Shown piece after piece: positions 1 to 11,366 of a stretch of 64,000 nucleotides of DNA; positions within the stretch are counted from its first letter, which is position 1; each line of letters opens with the position of its first letter. The position numbers and the translations under genes were made by a program. This DNA comes from Henckelia pumila. Taxonomy: Eukaryota > Streptophyta > Magnoliopsida > Lamiales > Gesneriaceae. The stretch covers positions 96,552,151-96,616,150 of the forward strand of contig NC_133120.1 in NCBI RefSeq assembly GCF_033568475.1, written 5' to 3'. The notes below the pieces were generated by a model. The model ran no database searches, was not told where the DNA came from, and saw only the letters and a list, made by a program, of their open reading frames with translations.

Positions 1-47
1 GTCGAGCAAAAGTCTTCCGGACAAGATTATCAGGCGGCCGTTCAAGA

Positions 48-686
48 TCGGATCGTCCGATCCCGTTCGGTGCGTCCGATCGGCTTCACTTTGTTGCCTC
101 CGATCTGCTTCCAAACAATATAATATTCCTTAGAAAATGATCGGACCTTCCGAACCTGTTCTTCGTAGCTTCCGTTCTTCATTCCGAACAATATAAAACT
201 CCCTGAAATAGATCGGAGCTTCCGAACCATGATCGGAGCTTCCGATCTACCCTTAGCTTTCGAAGATGCTTCTGATCATGATCGGAGGTTCCGATCTCCA
301 ATCGGAGCTTCCAATCTCCAATCGGAGCTTCCGATCCCGTAGCAGTATACTTCTTCGAATTTTGTTTCTGATCTTGAGTATGAATTTAGTCTTAATTCAT
401 CTTGAAAATTTTAACTCTGTAATAAGCTCAATGTAAATATTAGTAACATTTTAACCTAGTTTTGTTAATCATCAAAACATAGAGAAATAAGACTTGTTAA
501 TGCATTAAAAACATTAATCTCATAATTCGAGATTTATATGCGTTTAAGGCGTAACAGAAGATCCGAAGAGTGGTTCGGACGCTCCGAACGTGCTGCCGAC
601 AGTCGTCATGGATGATGTCATCATGCTGACATAAGCAATGATGTAATATCGGGTTCGGACGACCCGAACGTGTTCGGACGATCCGA
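48..686 (+). promoter_or_regulatory. Array of TCGGA-N3-TCCGA dyads upstream of an LTR TATA box
   Basis: About ten copies of a 13-bp dyad made of half sites TCGGA and TCCGA with exactly three bases between them lie in 48-686. Some are exact (48-60, and near 140, 231, 280, 574 and 674) and others have one or two changes. The outer bases are usually GA...TC or T...A, which makes longer palindromes. The array ends about 10 bp before the TATA box. The same arrangement recurs in three other LTRs of this window. A transcription-factor binding function is inferred from the fixed geometry, not demonstrated. Confidence 0.6.
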
Positions 687-694
687 ACTCCGTC

Positions 695-702
695 TATAAA
701 TA
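695..702 (+). promoter_or_regulatory. TATA box of LTR
   Basis: TATAAATA in the context CGTCTATAAATAGGAGG, directly after the dyad array. The identical context (CGTCTATAAATA) occurs at 24474, 32346 and 48669 in the other LTRs, so this is the likely core promoter of the retroelement. Confidence 0.65.
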
Positions 703-1298
703 GGAGGGCCGAGATTCAGATTTAGACGCACCAATAACCTCTTCTCTCTCGATTCCTTAGCCTTCTAACTCCGATCTAGGGAATTCTAGGCGTCCCATCG
801 GGAATCCGATAGTGGCATAGCGATCCAGGCGTCGTAGCGGAGCTGTGGCCTAGTTTTGAGGCACTCGACAGCAAAGGGCTAACGACGGACGAAGGTATAG
901 CTTTTGCTTCCTAAAAATATTTAGGAGTATGCTTTAGCTTAGTTAAGGCTTTTAGAGCGCTATAATGATAGTAGTATCATTTGGCAGTGTAGCGCGGATT
1001 ATAGGCGTGGACCTAGGGTTGATAGCACTTGCCTAGTATTTGAGGTACGAAAGTACTGTTCGAGATATCCTGACTGAGTATGCATGTATTATGTGACTGC
1101 ATGATTTATATTTCATTGATTTATGCTGCATTCATTTGCATACTGAGCTATCTCCTTCGAGATGTCTGTTAGTAGGGTTTTTCCCTATCCTGTTAGTGGT
1201 TGGACTTCCATCGATTTGGGTCCGGCATATCCACTGGTATTATGGTATGGGAGCCACCTCCTGAAGCGACGGCACAGCGTGCTACATACCAGGACCCG

Positions 1299-2107
1299 AT
1301 CTGTCTCTGTTATCTGATCCTTGACCTCGAGTTTATAGGGAGTTCACTTTGCATGCATGTATATTCATACTCTCGTACTGAGCATTTTATGCTCACGTCT
1401 CGTACTCTGTGTTTCTGGACACCCTATTCCATGGGCAGGTTTGCGATTGGACGAGGCGGGTGGATCCAAGAGGGGCTAGGCAGTGGTTGGCCAGCTGGAG
1501 CTTCATCTAGGTTTTATTTCTGTTGTTTTGGGTTGATACAGCTATTCGATTTGGTTGTATAATATTTGGATAAATTACAGATTCCTTTCCTTGGGATTGT
1601 ATTTATTTATGGTTTTCGCAAGTTTATTCTGATATCTGTTTTATTAAGTTAATTGCATGTCTAAGTTCTGTTTAGTAGGTGATCCGAGTAAGGGTCACTA
1701 CACGGTCTGTCTCTGTTATCTGATCTTTGACCTCGAGTTTATAGGGAGTTCACTTTGCATGCATATATACTCATACTCTCGTGCTGAGCATTTTATGCTC
1801 ACGTCTCGTACTCTGTGTTTTTGGACACCCTATTCCATGGGGCATGTTTGCGATTGGACGAGGCGGGTGGATCCAAGAGGGGCTAGTCAGTGGTTGATCA
1901 GCTGGAGCTTCGTTTAGGTTTTTATTATGTTGTTTTGGGTTTATACAGCTATTCGATTTGGTTGTATATTTTTGGATATTTACAGATTCCTTGCCTTGGG
2001 ATTGTATAATGTCTATGGTTTCCGCAGCTTAATTCTGATTACTATTTTGATTAAGTTAATTGCATGCCTAAGTTCTGTTTAGTAGGTGATCCGAGTAAGG
2101 GTCACTA
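1299..2107 (+). repeat. Two tandem copies (about 406 bp) of the 3' part of a gypsy LTR
   Basis: The block from about 1299 to 1702 is repeated at about 1705-2107 with an offset of 406-407 bp and a few percent divergence. Both copies contain 'ctctgttatctgatc', the 'ttctcg...tgagcattttatgctcacgtctcgtactctg' region and end in 'gtgatccgagtaagggtcacta'. Relatives end in GGGTCGCTACA, so this is the LTR 3' terminus. The first copy reads through CACTACA into the second. The second copy loses its final CA and abuts the MULE relic. Unequal recombination or a template switch is the likely cause. Confidence 0.75.
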
Positions 2108-4222
2108 AAAATCAGCCTGCCCAGGCACAACATGAACCATATGAGAATAAACTCTCATGTATTCTGCCTTACTGTAGCATTTATGCACATAGTCCTCCAA
2201 CCTATGTTTACTCTCACCAATAGCACTGCATGCATGACAACAAGGATATCCACAAAGTTGGAACATGCCACAAGAACAAGTCCTTTTCATCAGGTCAACA
2301 ACATACTATCTCACAACTCCATCATTGGTCAAACACTGAATCTGGTATTCAAGCTCTCCTGAGTATATTGCAAAGCAATTTCTAGAAAGTTTCTGACATT
2401 TGTTAATTTTTTTCATGATGTTAGGACAAATATACCCGACATACTTTTCTATTCCTAGACTTTTTACTTGAATTCTCTTCATCAGTTTATTCCTAATACT
2501 CTCAAGCATTGTTATGATTGGTTTATCTCGAGCATCCAAAATGTAACTATTAAAAGATTCACAGAGGTTATTAACTACCACATCAGACAAACAATTATTG
2601 GAGAAATGACTTCTAGCCCAATGAACAAGTGGAATTTTTTGAAGCCATTCAACTGCTGTCTCATATTTGGCATCAACTTTTGGGTCAACTCGAGCAATCT
2701 GCTTCATATATGAATTAAACTCATTTTTGTTTGCTGTTGTAGCAGCTTTCCAAAACAGGTTCTTCAACTCCAATCCCCGAATTTTTTTTTTGAAGTTTTG
2801 GTACATGTGTCTTAAGCAATATCTATGCTCAGAATCAGGCTCCAACTCCTTCAAAGCTTCAATAAGCCCCTTCTGTCTGTCTGAAATAAAAGTTCACACG
2901 TTCTCCCCTAATCCACCAATGTCATCCAACAACTCACGAAGAAACCATGTCCAATTTTCCCTATTTTCTACTTGCACCACAGCTAGTGCAATAGGAATCA
3001 TATTATAATTCTCATCTCTACCAACAGCAACTAGCAACTGGCCACCATGAACAGTCTTTAAAAAACATCCATCAAGACCTATTATCGGTCTACACCTAGA
3101 TAAAAAACTGTTTTTCATTGCTTGCAAACTAAAATACATCTTGTCAAATGTTGGTGTGCCGTAATCTTCCTTTCTCCTAATCACAAATTTACTATTTGGA
3201 TTGAATTGCAGAACTGTTTCACAATAATCCCATAAAAGTTCATATTGTAGATTATCCACCCCCCTTATTTTTTGTAGAGCAGTTTTTTTTGCTCTTATGA
3301 TTTTCCATTTGTTAACTTCTACAGCACACTTTCTCGTTATCAAGTTCTTCAACTGATCTATCTTAATATCAGGATTATCTCTCACAATACTTTCAATCCT
3401 TTTGGCAAGGTACTTGTAATTTGCAAGTTTGTTTACATGGGATTTTGCACATGTATGTTCACCTTTAATTGTTTTTATTTGAAATGTAGGGCCACCCATA
3501 ATCAATGATGCATGAATTCTCCAATTACAACCATTCTTACAAACAGCAGTAATCCTACAATTTTCATTTTTCTGCAACAACAATTCATACCCTTCCGTGA
3601 CACTGTAATCTCTCAAAACCCCCCTAAATTCTGTTGCACTTTTGAACTTCATACCTACAATTAGCTTAAAGGGTTTCATGTTCTGCCCCTCTTTATAAAC
3701 CGGATGCCTAGGAGCATCTTCATCTGATTCATCCATGCTTAACAAATCTTCATCTTCCTCCCCTGGATCACTAAACCAATCAGACCCCAAATCAGGTTCA
3801 TCTATCTTTCTTTTATCCCTTGCCTTACTACTACCTTTATTATTATTCATTTTCTTAAATTTCCTCAACACATCTCCCCTAGCAATAGTCCTTTCAGAAA
3901 AAATATCCTCATTACTGCTCACTTCAACATCCCTCAAAACTTCACTGGGTACATCAGACTCAGAACCATTGCAAGTCTTATCAAAAGAATCACTAAGATC
4001 ACTGATCACTGGTTCATTATCACCACAAACAGAAACATTTCGAGGAATATTTTGCTCAGCTGGATCACAAAGAGTATCAACCGTCATATGAGAATTTTCG
4101 AGTGCGAAAGATTCACGATCAATAGGTACAGAAATATCTCCAAGTATATATGGCTCAAGTGGATCACATTCACGTTCAACAAAAACATTTTTTGGCACTA
4201 CCATATTTTTGTCAATCCACAA
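2105..4222 (-). pseudogene. MuDR-type MULE transposase (broken, 3' truncated)
   Basis: Read from 4222 leftward in one frame with two internal stops: TGA at 2894-2896 and TAG at 2306-2308. About the first 180 residues are acidic and low in complexity. Residues about 184-245 match the MuDR DNA-binding region (FKLIVGMKFKSATEF..., with the C and W residues of 'CKNGCNWRIHAS'). Residues about 380-440 start the MULE catalytic domain (GLDGCFLK with the first Asp). The second conserved Asp lies just past the TGA in 'FISDRQKGL'. A SWIM-type zinc finger (CSCG...CCHAC) lies at about 2220-2285. The reading frame ends where LTR sequence begins, so the C-terminus is missing. No terminal inverted repeats could be assigned. 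The family's normal role is cut-and-paste transposition; this copy is inactive. Confidence 0.85.
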
Positions 4223-5617
4223 GATTTTCCCAAAATAGTTCTCCAGATTTCATCGAAATTTCCTTTAAAAACTCTCATTGAACAACAAATACTTACTTTT
4301 TTTTTGCTTCCCGAGTTGGGTCTTTCTTGGTTGAAATTACTTTACTTTTGCTTCCTCTGGCACTTGCTTTACTTTTTTGCTTCCCTCAAAAACTCTAAAA
4401 AGTTTAATCGGTTGTTGATGATTTGTGGGTAGGGTTTCACAGGGTTTTCATTGCCAGACGATCTGTCGTAGAATCGATGGTCTTGACATTTTTTTCCCAA
4501 GAAGTTTTATTTATGATTTGTGGGTAGGGTTTCACAGAGTTTTTTTTTTTTATCTAAAACATTCACATATAAAAGGGTAGTCAGTGTAAAAAAAAAAAAT
4601 GGGTCGTCGTATTTGTTCTTAAAAATATTACGAAATTGTAATTGGGGCACGTGAGCTTTTATTTGAGAAATTGAAGGACTAAAAGGCCTGTTGATTTAGT
4701 TCAAGGGGCTACGTGCCACATTAAGCTAATACAGGGCGGTACAATGCAATTGTCCCAATATTTAATGGATGAAGGATATGATAGAGATTTATGAAAATAT
4801 TCAATGATATTTTAGAGAGATAAAATATTAAAATAAGATCTTTTTGAAAAAATTATCTTTCCCCTTACTTTTTTAAAAACAGTTTATAAGCTGTTTTTAA
4901 AAAAAATTATCAACACAATTTCGGAGTTTAAAAGCTCTAAAACAACTTATAAAGCTGTTTAAAAGAGCTTTTATATTATATTTGCGCTTTTCATGAGGAT
5001 TTATGATCGAGTATTTAATTTTTTATGTAATTAAATAAAATACTATACGCATATTAATAATTTATAAAGATAATTGAGGCTCTCTCAAAATAGGACCCTA
5101 GGCGGTCGGCCGGCTCGCCCTTCATAAGGGCCGCCCCTTGGGATTTTTTTTACAAACAAATACTTTTTAAGGTATGTTCTTTTAAATCCAGGATTCAACA
5201 TTAACTCAAAACTTCATCCAAACATTTTATAGAATATTTTAAAAGAGTAATACTACATGCACAACAAAATTTATACATCTATTTGAACAACACAAAAAAT
5301 TCAATACAAAATTTCAGTTATCAAAATCTCAATATATCTATATATACTATTATATAAAAGATATGTCTATTATAGTAACTACCTTGAGGACACCAAATTT
5401 ATTTATTTCATATTTATCTTTTCCTATCAACTACCCACTAAAAACCTTCCACTAACTCCATATTTTGATTTTAAAAAAATAAATAAACTTCCCTGCTTGT
5501 GCATTTTCCCCTAATATTGAATAAAAAATCTTGTCATATAAAAACAAAATCTCATGATATAATTTATTATAAATATCATTATACATCATATTTGTTCTGT
5601 CTTTAGCACTATTCATT
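4223..5617. other. Non-coding, AT-rich; no gene seen
   Basis: Upstream of the MULE start. It contains two copies of a short phrase 'gatttgtgggtagggtttcacag' about 95 bp apart (near 4420 and 4515), homopolymer runs and a small GC-rich patch near 5098-5145 that looks like the end of a degraded DNA transposon. No convincing coding sequence, tRNA or promoter was found. Confidence 0.5.
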
Positions 5618-6800
5618 TTAAAAAAAAAGTGTTATTTACACTCCAAATTTTATTAATCACACTTCAATCCTATTTTTAACTTTATAAGACAACCATTATA
5701 TCATTTATCACTCTAATCAATTAATTCCCTTCCATAAATACACCCAATAAAAAAATCCAAAAATATTTTTTACAACATGCTAATATTTATGTTCATATAA
5801 TATGTATATATAATTATTAAATGAGAAATATTCAATATTGTTTTGAAAAAAAAGAGGTCTACTTTTAACAAGTAAGATATAATTACATGATTAAATAAAG
5901 AAATATTATTTAATATTATAAATTTTATTTAAATATATTTAAATATTTTAATTATTAGCTTTTGTGCCATAATTTATCTAATTTTCAATATAAAATAGAA
6001 TAATAAATTTAGAATTATTAAAATTAAATTAATTTTAATGAATAATAAAGATGTCAAAAAAATTCTAAAATTTATTAAATGGAAAATATTTCAAAAGAAC
6101 TATTAAATATATGGATTTTAGATTTAATATTTTTTCTTTTAAATGAATATGAAACATTGGACTCAATATAAATTATGATATAATTAATCGGAAATAATTT
6201 CAAAAATATTTTTTAATCAAAAAGTTGAGAATTTATGACACATTAGCTAATAAAAAAATGAAGTAAGAGTTAAATAAGATATGGAACACAAATTAAATGA
6301 CAAGATTTTAATTAAAATATAAAAACAAATACTGAATATGATATCATATAATATAATAATTACACATATTACATGCGCATCAAAATTAGGAAAATCATGT
6401 TAATGTTAAATTTAGAAAAAATTAATTGAAAGAAAAATTAATTTTCATATTATGGAAAGCATATACTGGAGTTTTTCGTAGGTTTATCTATGTCAAAAAA
6501 CTATTTAGAGTGATAAATGATATAAGAAAAATGCTAGATGTACACCTTGTAGTGTACATCTTGGTTTACATCCTTACTTAAAATTTTCCTAATTTTTCTC
6601 ATTAATTGCAAAATACCCATGATAAGAAATAAATATCTAGTTGATCAAGGAAAATTTTATAATTAATAAGGAAGGGTGTAAACCAAGGTGTACACCGAGG
6701 TGTACATCTAGCATTACTCATGAAATAATGGTCTCTTTATAAATTTTAAAAGGTAAGTAGAGTGTGATTAACAAAATTTGGAGTGTAAAAAACACTTTTG
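5618..6800. mobile_element. Non-autonomous inverted-repeat DNA element, hosting a MITE
   Basis: The left arm (about 5618-5725: 'agtgttatttacactccaaatttt' ... 'atatcatttatcactct') is the reverse complement of the right arm (about 6510-6800, broken by the MITE at 6531-6714), with moderate divergence. The interior is AT-rich and has no ORF. The flanks share TTTTAAA, a possible target-site duplication, but low complexity makes this weak. The superfamily is not assigned. Confidence 0.5.
6531..6714. mobile_element. MITE with ATGCTAGATGTACACC termini
   Basis: A 184-bp palindromic element. The left end 'atgctagatgtacacc' is the reverse complement of the right end 'ggtgtacatctagcat', and the homology continues inward ('ttggtttacatcctt' / 'aagggtgtaaaccaa'). 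It splits the right arm of the larger inverted-repeat element, so it inserted later. No clear target-site duplication could be fixed. Confidence 0.65.
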
Positions 6801-7150
6801 TTTTAAACTTTGATTCAATTTCAAATGACGACGAACCATGACGATGTAACCACCATGTTTCAACTGAAATTAATCCTTCCAAACCAAAATTATCAACTTA
6901 TAAATATTATTTTGTCCGTCCCAATCATATAATTTTTTTGTTTGTCCTAAATATATATTATTTAGTTTACAATGTAGTTAAAAATATTTTTTATATTCTT
7001 TACTAATATATCCTACTAACTACATGTTAAAAATTGTTCACTTATTTTTTGAATACATTAAATAAAAATAAAAATAGGAAGTTTTATATAAAATTTACTT
7101 TTCCAATGATTTTTCTTAATTTATACAAAAAAATATTATATAAGAGTAAG

Positions 7151-7437
7151 AGAAAAATTGTTTTTTTGGTCCTATATGTTTGTCACTTTGCGATTTCAAC
7201 TCTTTATATTTTCAGATTTCAGTTTTAGTCCGCTATCTTTATTTTTTTTTTTGGCAATTTTAGTCATTTTTTCGGCGTAGCGCTGACATGACATCAATTC
7301 AGCACTGATGTGGAGATGTCGTGTACAATGTTTCGTAAGCATTTTCGAATAAAAATGACCAAAATTGCAAAAAATCGAAACATGCAGGACAAAAACTGAA
7401 ATATAAAAATATAAAGAACCAAATTTACAGTTTTTCT
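7151..7437. mobile_element. MULE-type MITE with 9-bp target-site duplication
   Basis: The termini 'agaaaaattgtttttttggtc' and the reverse complement of 'gaaccaaatttacagtttttct' form imperfect inverted repeats around a core with 'ttcggcgtagcgctgacatgac'. The flanks are AAGAGTAAG (7142-7150) and AAGACTAAG (7438-7446), a 9-bp duplication with one mismatch. That length fits the Mutator superfamily. No coding capacity. Confidence 0.6.
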
Positions 7438-7638
7438 AAGACTAAGTAATAAATAAATTTAGACACCAAACTTTCATTTAAAAATTTGTTTGCATATGTA
7501 TATATCTTATCTTATACCACTAAAATGAATATTGCTCAATGAAATATGGTTTGATTTGATATTAATTAATGCCCTTGTTGGAAAAGGTGATTTGAGTTCC
7601 GACTTCTATGGGAAGAAATAGAAAGGAACTGAACATAG

Positions 7639-7844
7639 AGCCCATTTGGATTTGATAGATATTTTTTAAAAAAAATCTTTTATAAGATATAATTTTTTTG
7701 TTTTTGAAAAAGCTTTAATTTTGACTTAAAAAAGTATTTTTTAAGCACTTATTTTGCCATTCAAACACCTTATTAACTAAAAAAGCATTTTTTTTAATAA
7801 AAAAAAGTGATTTTCTAATCTGGCTTTTGATACCAAACGGGGCC
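7639..7844. mobile_element. Degenerate MITE, hAT-like ends
   Basis: The left end 'agcccatttggatttgat' and right end 'taccaaacggggcc' are imperfect inverted repeats of the GGCCCCGTTTGG type, common among plant hAT MITEs. The interior is rich in A and T runs. A reliable 8-bp duplication was not seen. Confidence 0.35.
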
Positions 7845-8582
7845 ATAAATTTATACTAAGCCACATCAAAATTGCCTAGACAAGTTTGCTCTATATATCT
7901 CAATGTATTGATGGTTCTTAAATATTTAATCACAAGCAAAACCGATTACTTTACTATGACATTTTAGTATCCACACTGATGCGAAATGGGTGAATGCCGT
8001 TGTAGACCGATTGATTCCAGGATAAACTTGGGCTTTTGCCTCATCTCTACCCCCATCGTTCTCCCATCTGCAATCCTCTGCTTGTTCCCCTTAGCTTTTT
8101 TGTTAATTTCCTCCATTGCCGATCACTTTCGTTTATGGCCTATGGGAGTATGCACTTGAAGGTACGTGGTATTAAAGCCTTTGTGTTTAATTTGAACATG
8201 CTAATAGAGTTTTCGTATTGTTTGGAGTGCATTAACTTTTGACTATAAATTTTGGTTAAATGACTTATAGTTCCAAAAGCATAGAGAAATGCATGCATGC
8301 ATACTCGTGATAGATTTTGATGAATGTTTCACATTTCAATTTCTAATTACTCGGTTTCTGCAGCAGTTTGTTTTATAGATATCGTGAGGTATATATGTAG
8401 CCACACGAGGAAACAGTCGTGTTAATATATTATAGCCAAACTACACATGCATCATTATTTGCTGAAGACAACAAAAACACAAATGTTTCAAATGCAAGAC
8501 TAGGATCCTCGTACACATATGAATCTTATCAGAAACCTAAAAGTAAAAATCACAAAAATAACCCAGAATAAATAGCCGTTTC
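7845..8582. other. Host non-coding sequence; no gene seen
   Basis: Mixed-composition sequence up to the copia insertion. A short open frame at about 8036-8242 has no recognisable motif. A possible splice donor (ttgaag/gtacgt near 8161) is too isolated to support a gene. Confidence 0.4.
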
Positions 8583-8992
8583 TGTCGGTAGAATTGATGG
8601 GCATGGGACATGCATTTAATGCATGTCCATTGTCAATATATGTGGGCGAAAAGTTCTGAAACGGAGAAAATCTTCCTATAAATACGTGCCTCTTTCCTTC
8701 ATTCAGATCATCCCATTCTCAAGCAATTTCTTTTGAGCTTGAGTGTTCTTCTCTCCCTAGTTATTTCTATATATTTGTGAGATAGATTTTCTCCTGTATT
8801 AAGAGAGTGAGTGTCTCTTTGGAAACACAGAGAGAGGTTGTAATTCTCCAAATATTATAGTGAAATTTTTTTGGTCTTGCCCGTGGTTTTTACCCTAATA
8901 ATTTTTTAGGAATTTTCCACGTAAATCTTGGTGTCTATTTATTCTTCAATTTACATAGTTTCTATCTCGTGATGCCACACCTGGGACCAACA
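8583..8992 (+). repeat. Copia 5' LTR (410 bp)
   Basis: Starts TGTCGGTAG and ends CCAACA. TATAAATA lies at 8677-8684 and is followed by a CT-rich leader. It contains the near-palindrome 'gacatgcatttaatgcatgtc'. It lacks about 56 bp that are present in the 3' LTR between 'gaaacgga' and 'gaaaatcttcc', so it carries a deletion or the other LTR an insertion. Confidence 0.9.
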
Positions 8993-8994
8993 AG

Positions 8995-9007
8995 TGGTAT
9001 CAAAGCC
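8995..9007 (+). other. Primer-binding site, tRNA-Met type
   Basis: TGGTATCAAAGCC starts two bases after the LTR. It differs by one base from TGGTATCAGAGCC, the initiator tRNA-Met complement used by many plant retrotransposons and seen in three other elements here. Confidence 0.85.
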
Positions 9008-9121
9008 TTGGCATAAAATTTCTTAAAATTCTGAGTATGCTCTTTGGTTGCAGCTGTAACTGATCTTCCACATCAGAAAAGATTTTTTGAGATTTTGTAA
9101 GGCAGGATTATTGTAGTCAAG

Positions 9122-10351
9122 ATGATGGAAAAATACGAGATAAAAAAGTTCAATGGGAGCAATTTTTTGCTGTGGAAATTGAAGGTGCAAACAATTCTAA
9201 CAAAGGAGCGTTGCTTGGCGGCTATTGGAGATAGACCGGCGGATGTCACGGACGATCAAAAGTGGAATGAGATGAATCACAATGTTGTTGCCAATTTGCA
9301 CTTGGCGATAGCGGATGAAGTTTTGTCAAGTATCTCGGAAATAAAAAGCGCAAGAGTTATTTGGGATACTCTGACAAAATTGTACGAGGTCAAGTCACTA
9401 CACAACAAGATTTTTCTAAAGAGAAAGCTTTATACTCTTCGGATGGCGGAATCCTCATCGATGACCGAACATATCAACACACTGAATACTCTATTTTCCC
9501 GGCTCACCTCTATGGGGCATAAAATAAAGGAAAAAGAACGTGCGGAGCTTCTACTTCAAAGTCTACCAGATTCATACGATCAGCTCATCATCAATGTTAC
9601 CAACAATGTTCTTTCGGATAATTTAAATTTTGACGACGTCTTAACTGCGGTTCTTAGAGAAGAGAGTCGTCGAAGGAACAAGGAAGATAGGTTGGCAACG
9701 TCGAAGCAAGCAGAGGCTTTACCGATGACGAGAGGAAGATTGACGGAGCGTGACTCCAGTGGGAGCCACATATATGGTAGATCAAAGTCAAGAAGTAAGA
9801 AGAAGAATATTTACTGCTTTAAATGTGGCGGTAAAGGGCACTTCAAGAGAGAGTGTACGAAGAGCATCGAAAAGGGATCTCAAGGAAATGTGGCCAGTAC
9901 TTCAGGAAGTGATGAAATATTATTCAGCGAAGCAGCAACGGTTGCGGAAGGCAGACACAAATTTTGTGATGCATGGATTATGGATTCAGGAGCGACGTGG
10001 CATATGACGTCAAGGAGAGAATGGTTCGAACAGTATGAACCAGTCTCAGGAGGATCTGTATTCATGGGAAACGATCATGCCTTGGAAATCGCTGGGGTCG
10101 GTACCATTAAAATCAAAATGTTTGATGATACTATTCGCACCATACAGGAGGTACGACATATGAAGGGCCTGACAAAGAATCTTTTGTCTTTGGGGCAATT
10201 GGATGATATTGGGTGCAAAACCCGTATCGAGAAAGGGATCATGAAGATTGTGAAAGGCGCGCTTGTGGTTATGAAGGCGGAAAAGGTTGATGCAAATCTG
10301 TATGTATTGTTGGGGGAAACATACAAAGAGGCGGAACTAGCTGTTGCATAA
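9122..10351 (+). pseudogene. Copia gag and protease region
   Basis: 409 codons from ATG 9122. Residues about 1-200 are the copia gag domain (UBN2 type: 'FNGSNFLLWK' near the start, 'LLQSLPDSYDQL' near 145). A CCHC zinc knuckle (CX2CX4HX4C) lies at residues 232-245 and binds genomic RNA in this family. The aspartic protease motif D-S-G-A is at residues 288-291. The frame ends early at TAA 10349-10351, and a frameshift near 10375 separates it from integrase. A functional element would read straight through. Confidence 0.88.
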
Positions 10352-11366
10352 ATTGGTTTGGGGGAAGAATCAACAGTTGTGGCATAGAAAGCTTGGGCAT
10401 ATGTCAGAACGAGGAATGAATATTCTCTCAGAACGGAAGCTGTTGCCGGGGCTTACAAAAGTGAATCTACCCTTTTGTGAGCATTGTGTTACCAGTAAAC
10501 AACACAGATTGAAGTTTGGCACGTCTACTGCCAAAAGCAAAGGCATATTGGAGTTGATTCATTCTGATGTTTGGCAAGCACCGGTGGTATCCCTAGGAGG
10601 AGCGAGATACTTTGTCTCGTTTATTGATGATTTTTCTAGGAGATGTTGGGTGTATCCAATCAAGAAAAAATCAGATGTTTTCGAAATCTTCAAAGTTTTC
10701 AAGACGCGGGTTGAACTTGATTCTGACAATAAAATCAAGTGTTTGAGGACTGACAATGGAAGAGAATATACCAGTGATGAATTTGATGCATTCTGTCAAC
10801 ATGAGGGCATCAAACGACAGTTCACGACGGCTTACACGTCTCAGCAGAATGGAGTGGCGGAGCGGATGAACAGAAATTTGTTGGACAGAACAAGGGCCAT
10901 GTTGAGTACTGCGGGTCTACCAAAGTCATTTTGGGCAGAAGCAGTCAAAACCGCTTCTTACATCATCAATCGTTCTCCTTCAGTGGCGATTGATTTGAAG
11001 ACTCCGAAGGAGGTGTGGACTGGCAAGCCAGCTGATTATTCTCGATTACATACATTTGGAAGTCCGGTGTACGTTATGTACAATGAGCAAGAAAGATCAA
11101 AGTTGGATTCTAAATCCAGAAAGTGTATCTTCTTGGGCTATGCTGATGGAGTAAAGGGGTTTCGCTTATGGGATCCTACTGTCCACAAGCTTATCATCAG
11201 CAGAGATGTTATCTTCGAGGAAGATAAAGTGAAGGGAGACAAAGGCACACAGAATTCAAAAACTACTATCATTCAGGTGGAAAACAAGACAGACGAAGAT
11301 CAAGTTTCTTGTGAAGCAGTACCAGAGCACGAGAAACAAGAACCAGTTGAGTTAGAGGTTTCCTAA
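10344..11366 (+). pseudogene. Copia integrase
   Basis: Begins with the GAG-pre-integrase HHCC zinc region ('LWHRKLGHM ... FCEHC'). The catalytic core has Asp in 'ELIHSDVW', Asp in 'LRTDNGREY' and Glu in 'NGVAERMNR' (DD35E), so the core looks intact. The C-terminal part runs to 'VELEVS' and stops at TAA 11364-11366, in the same frame as the RT region that follows directly. That stop is a nonsense mutation rather than a natural end. Role: insertion of element cDNA. Confidence 0.88.

Larger units (their letters stand above)
1..1298 (+). repeat. LTR-like sequence of a Ty3/gypsy element (upstream part, left end unresolved)
   Basis: Non-coding. It shares the layout of the gypsy LTRs at 24158, 32031 and 48250: a palindrome array, a TATA box in the context CGTCTATAAATA, then a leader with the phrases 'gaattctaggcgtccc', 'gacgacggac' (here 'aacgacggac') and 'taaaaatatttaggagtatg'. 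The last of these is almost word for word as in 24158-25482. The LTR start (TGTAGTAACC in the relatives) is not visible, so it may lie before the window or be lost. Nothing in 360-540 is recognisable beyond AT-rich sequence. Confidence 0.7.

Noticed and set aside
8036..8242. Possible small gene with a splice donor
   Set aside because: Short, no homologous motif, no acceptor or second exon recognisable.
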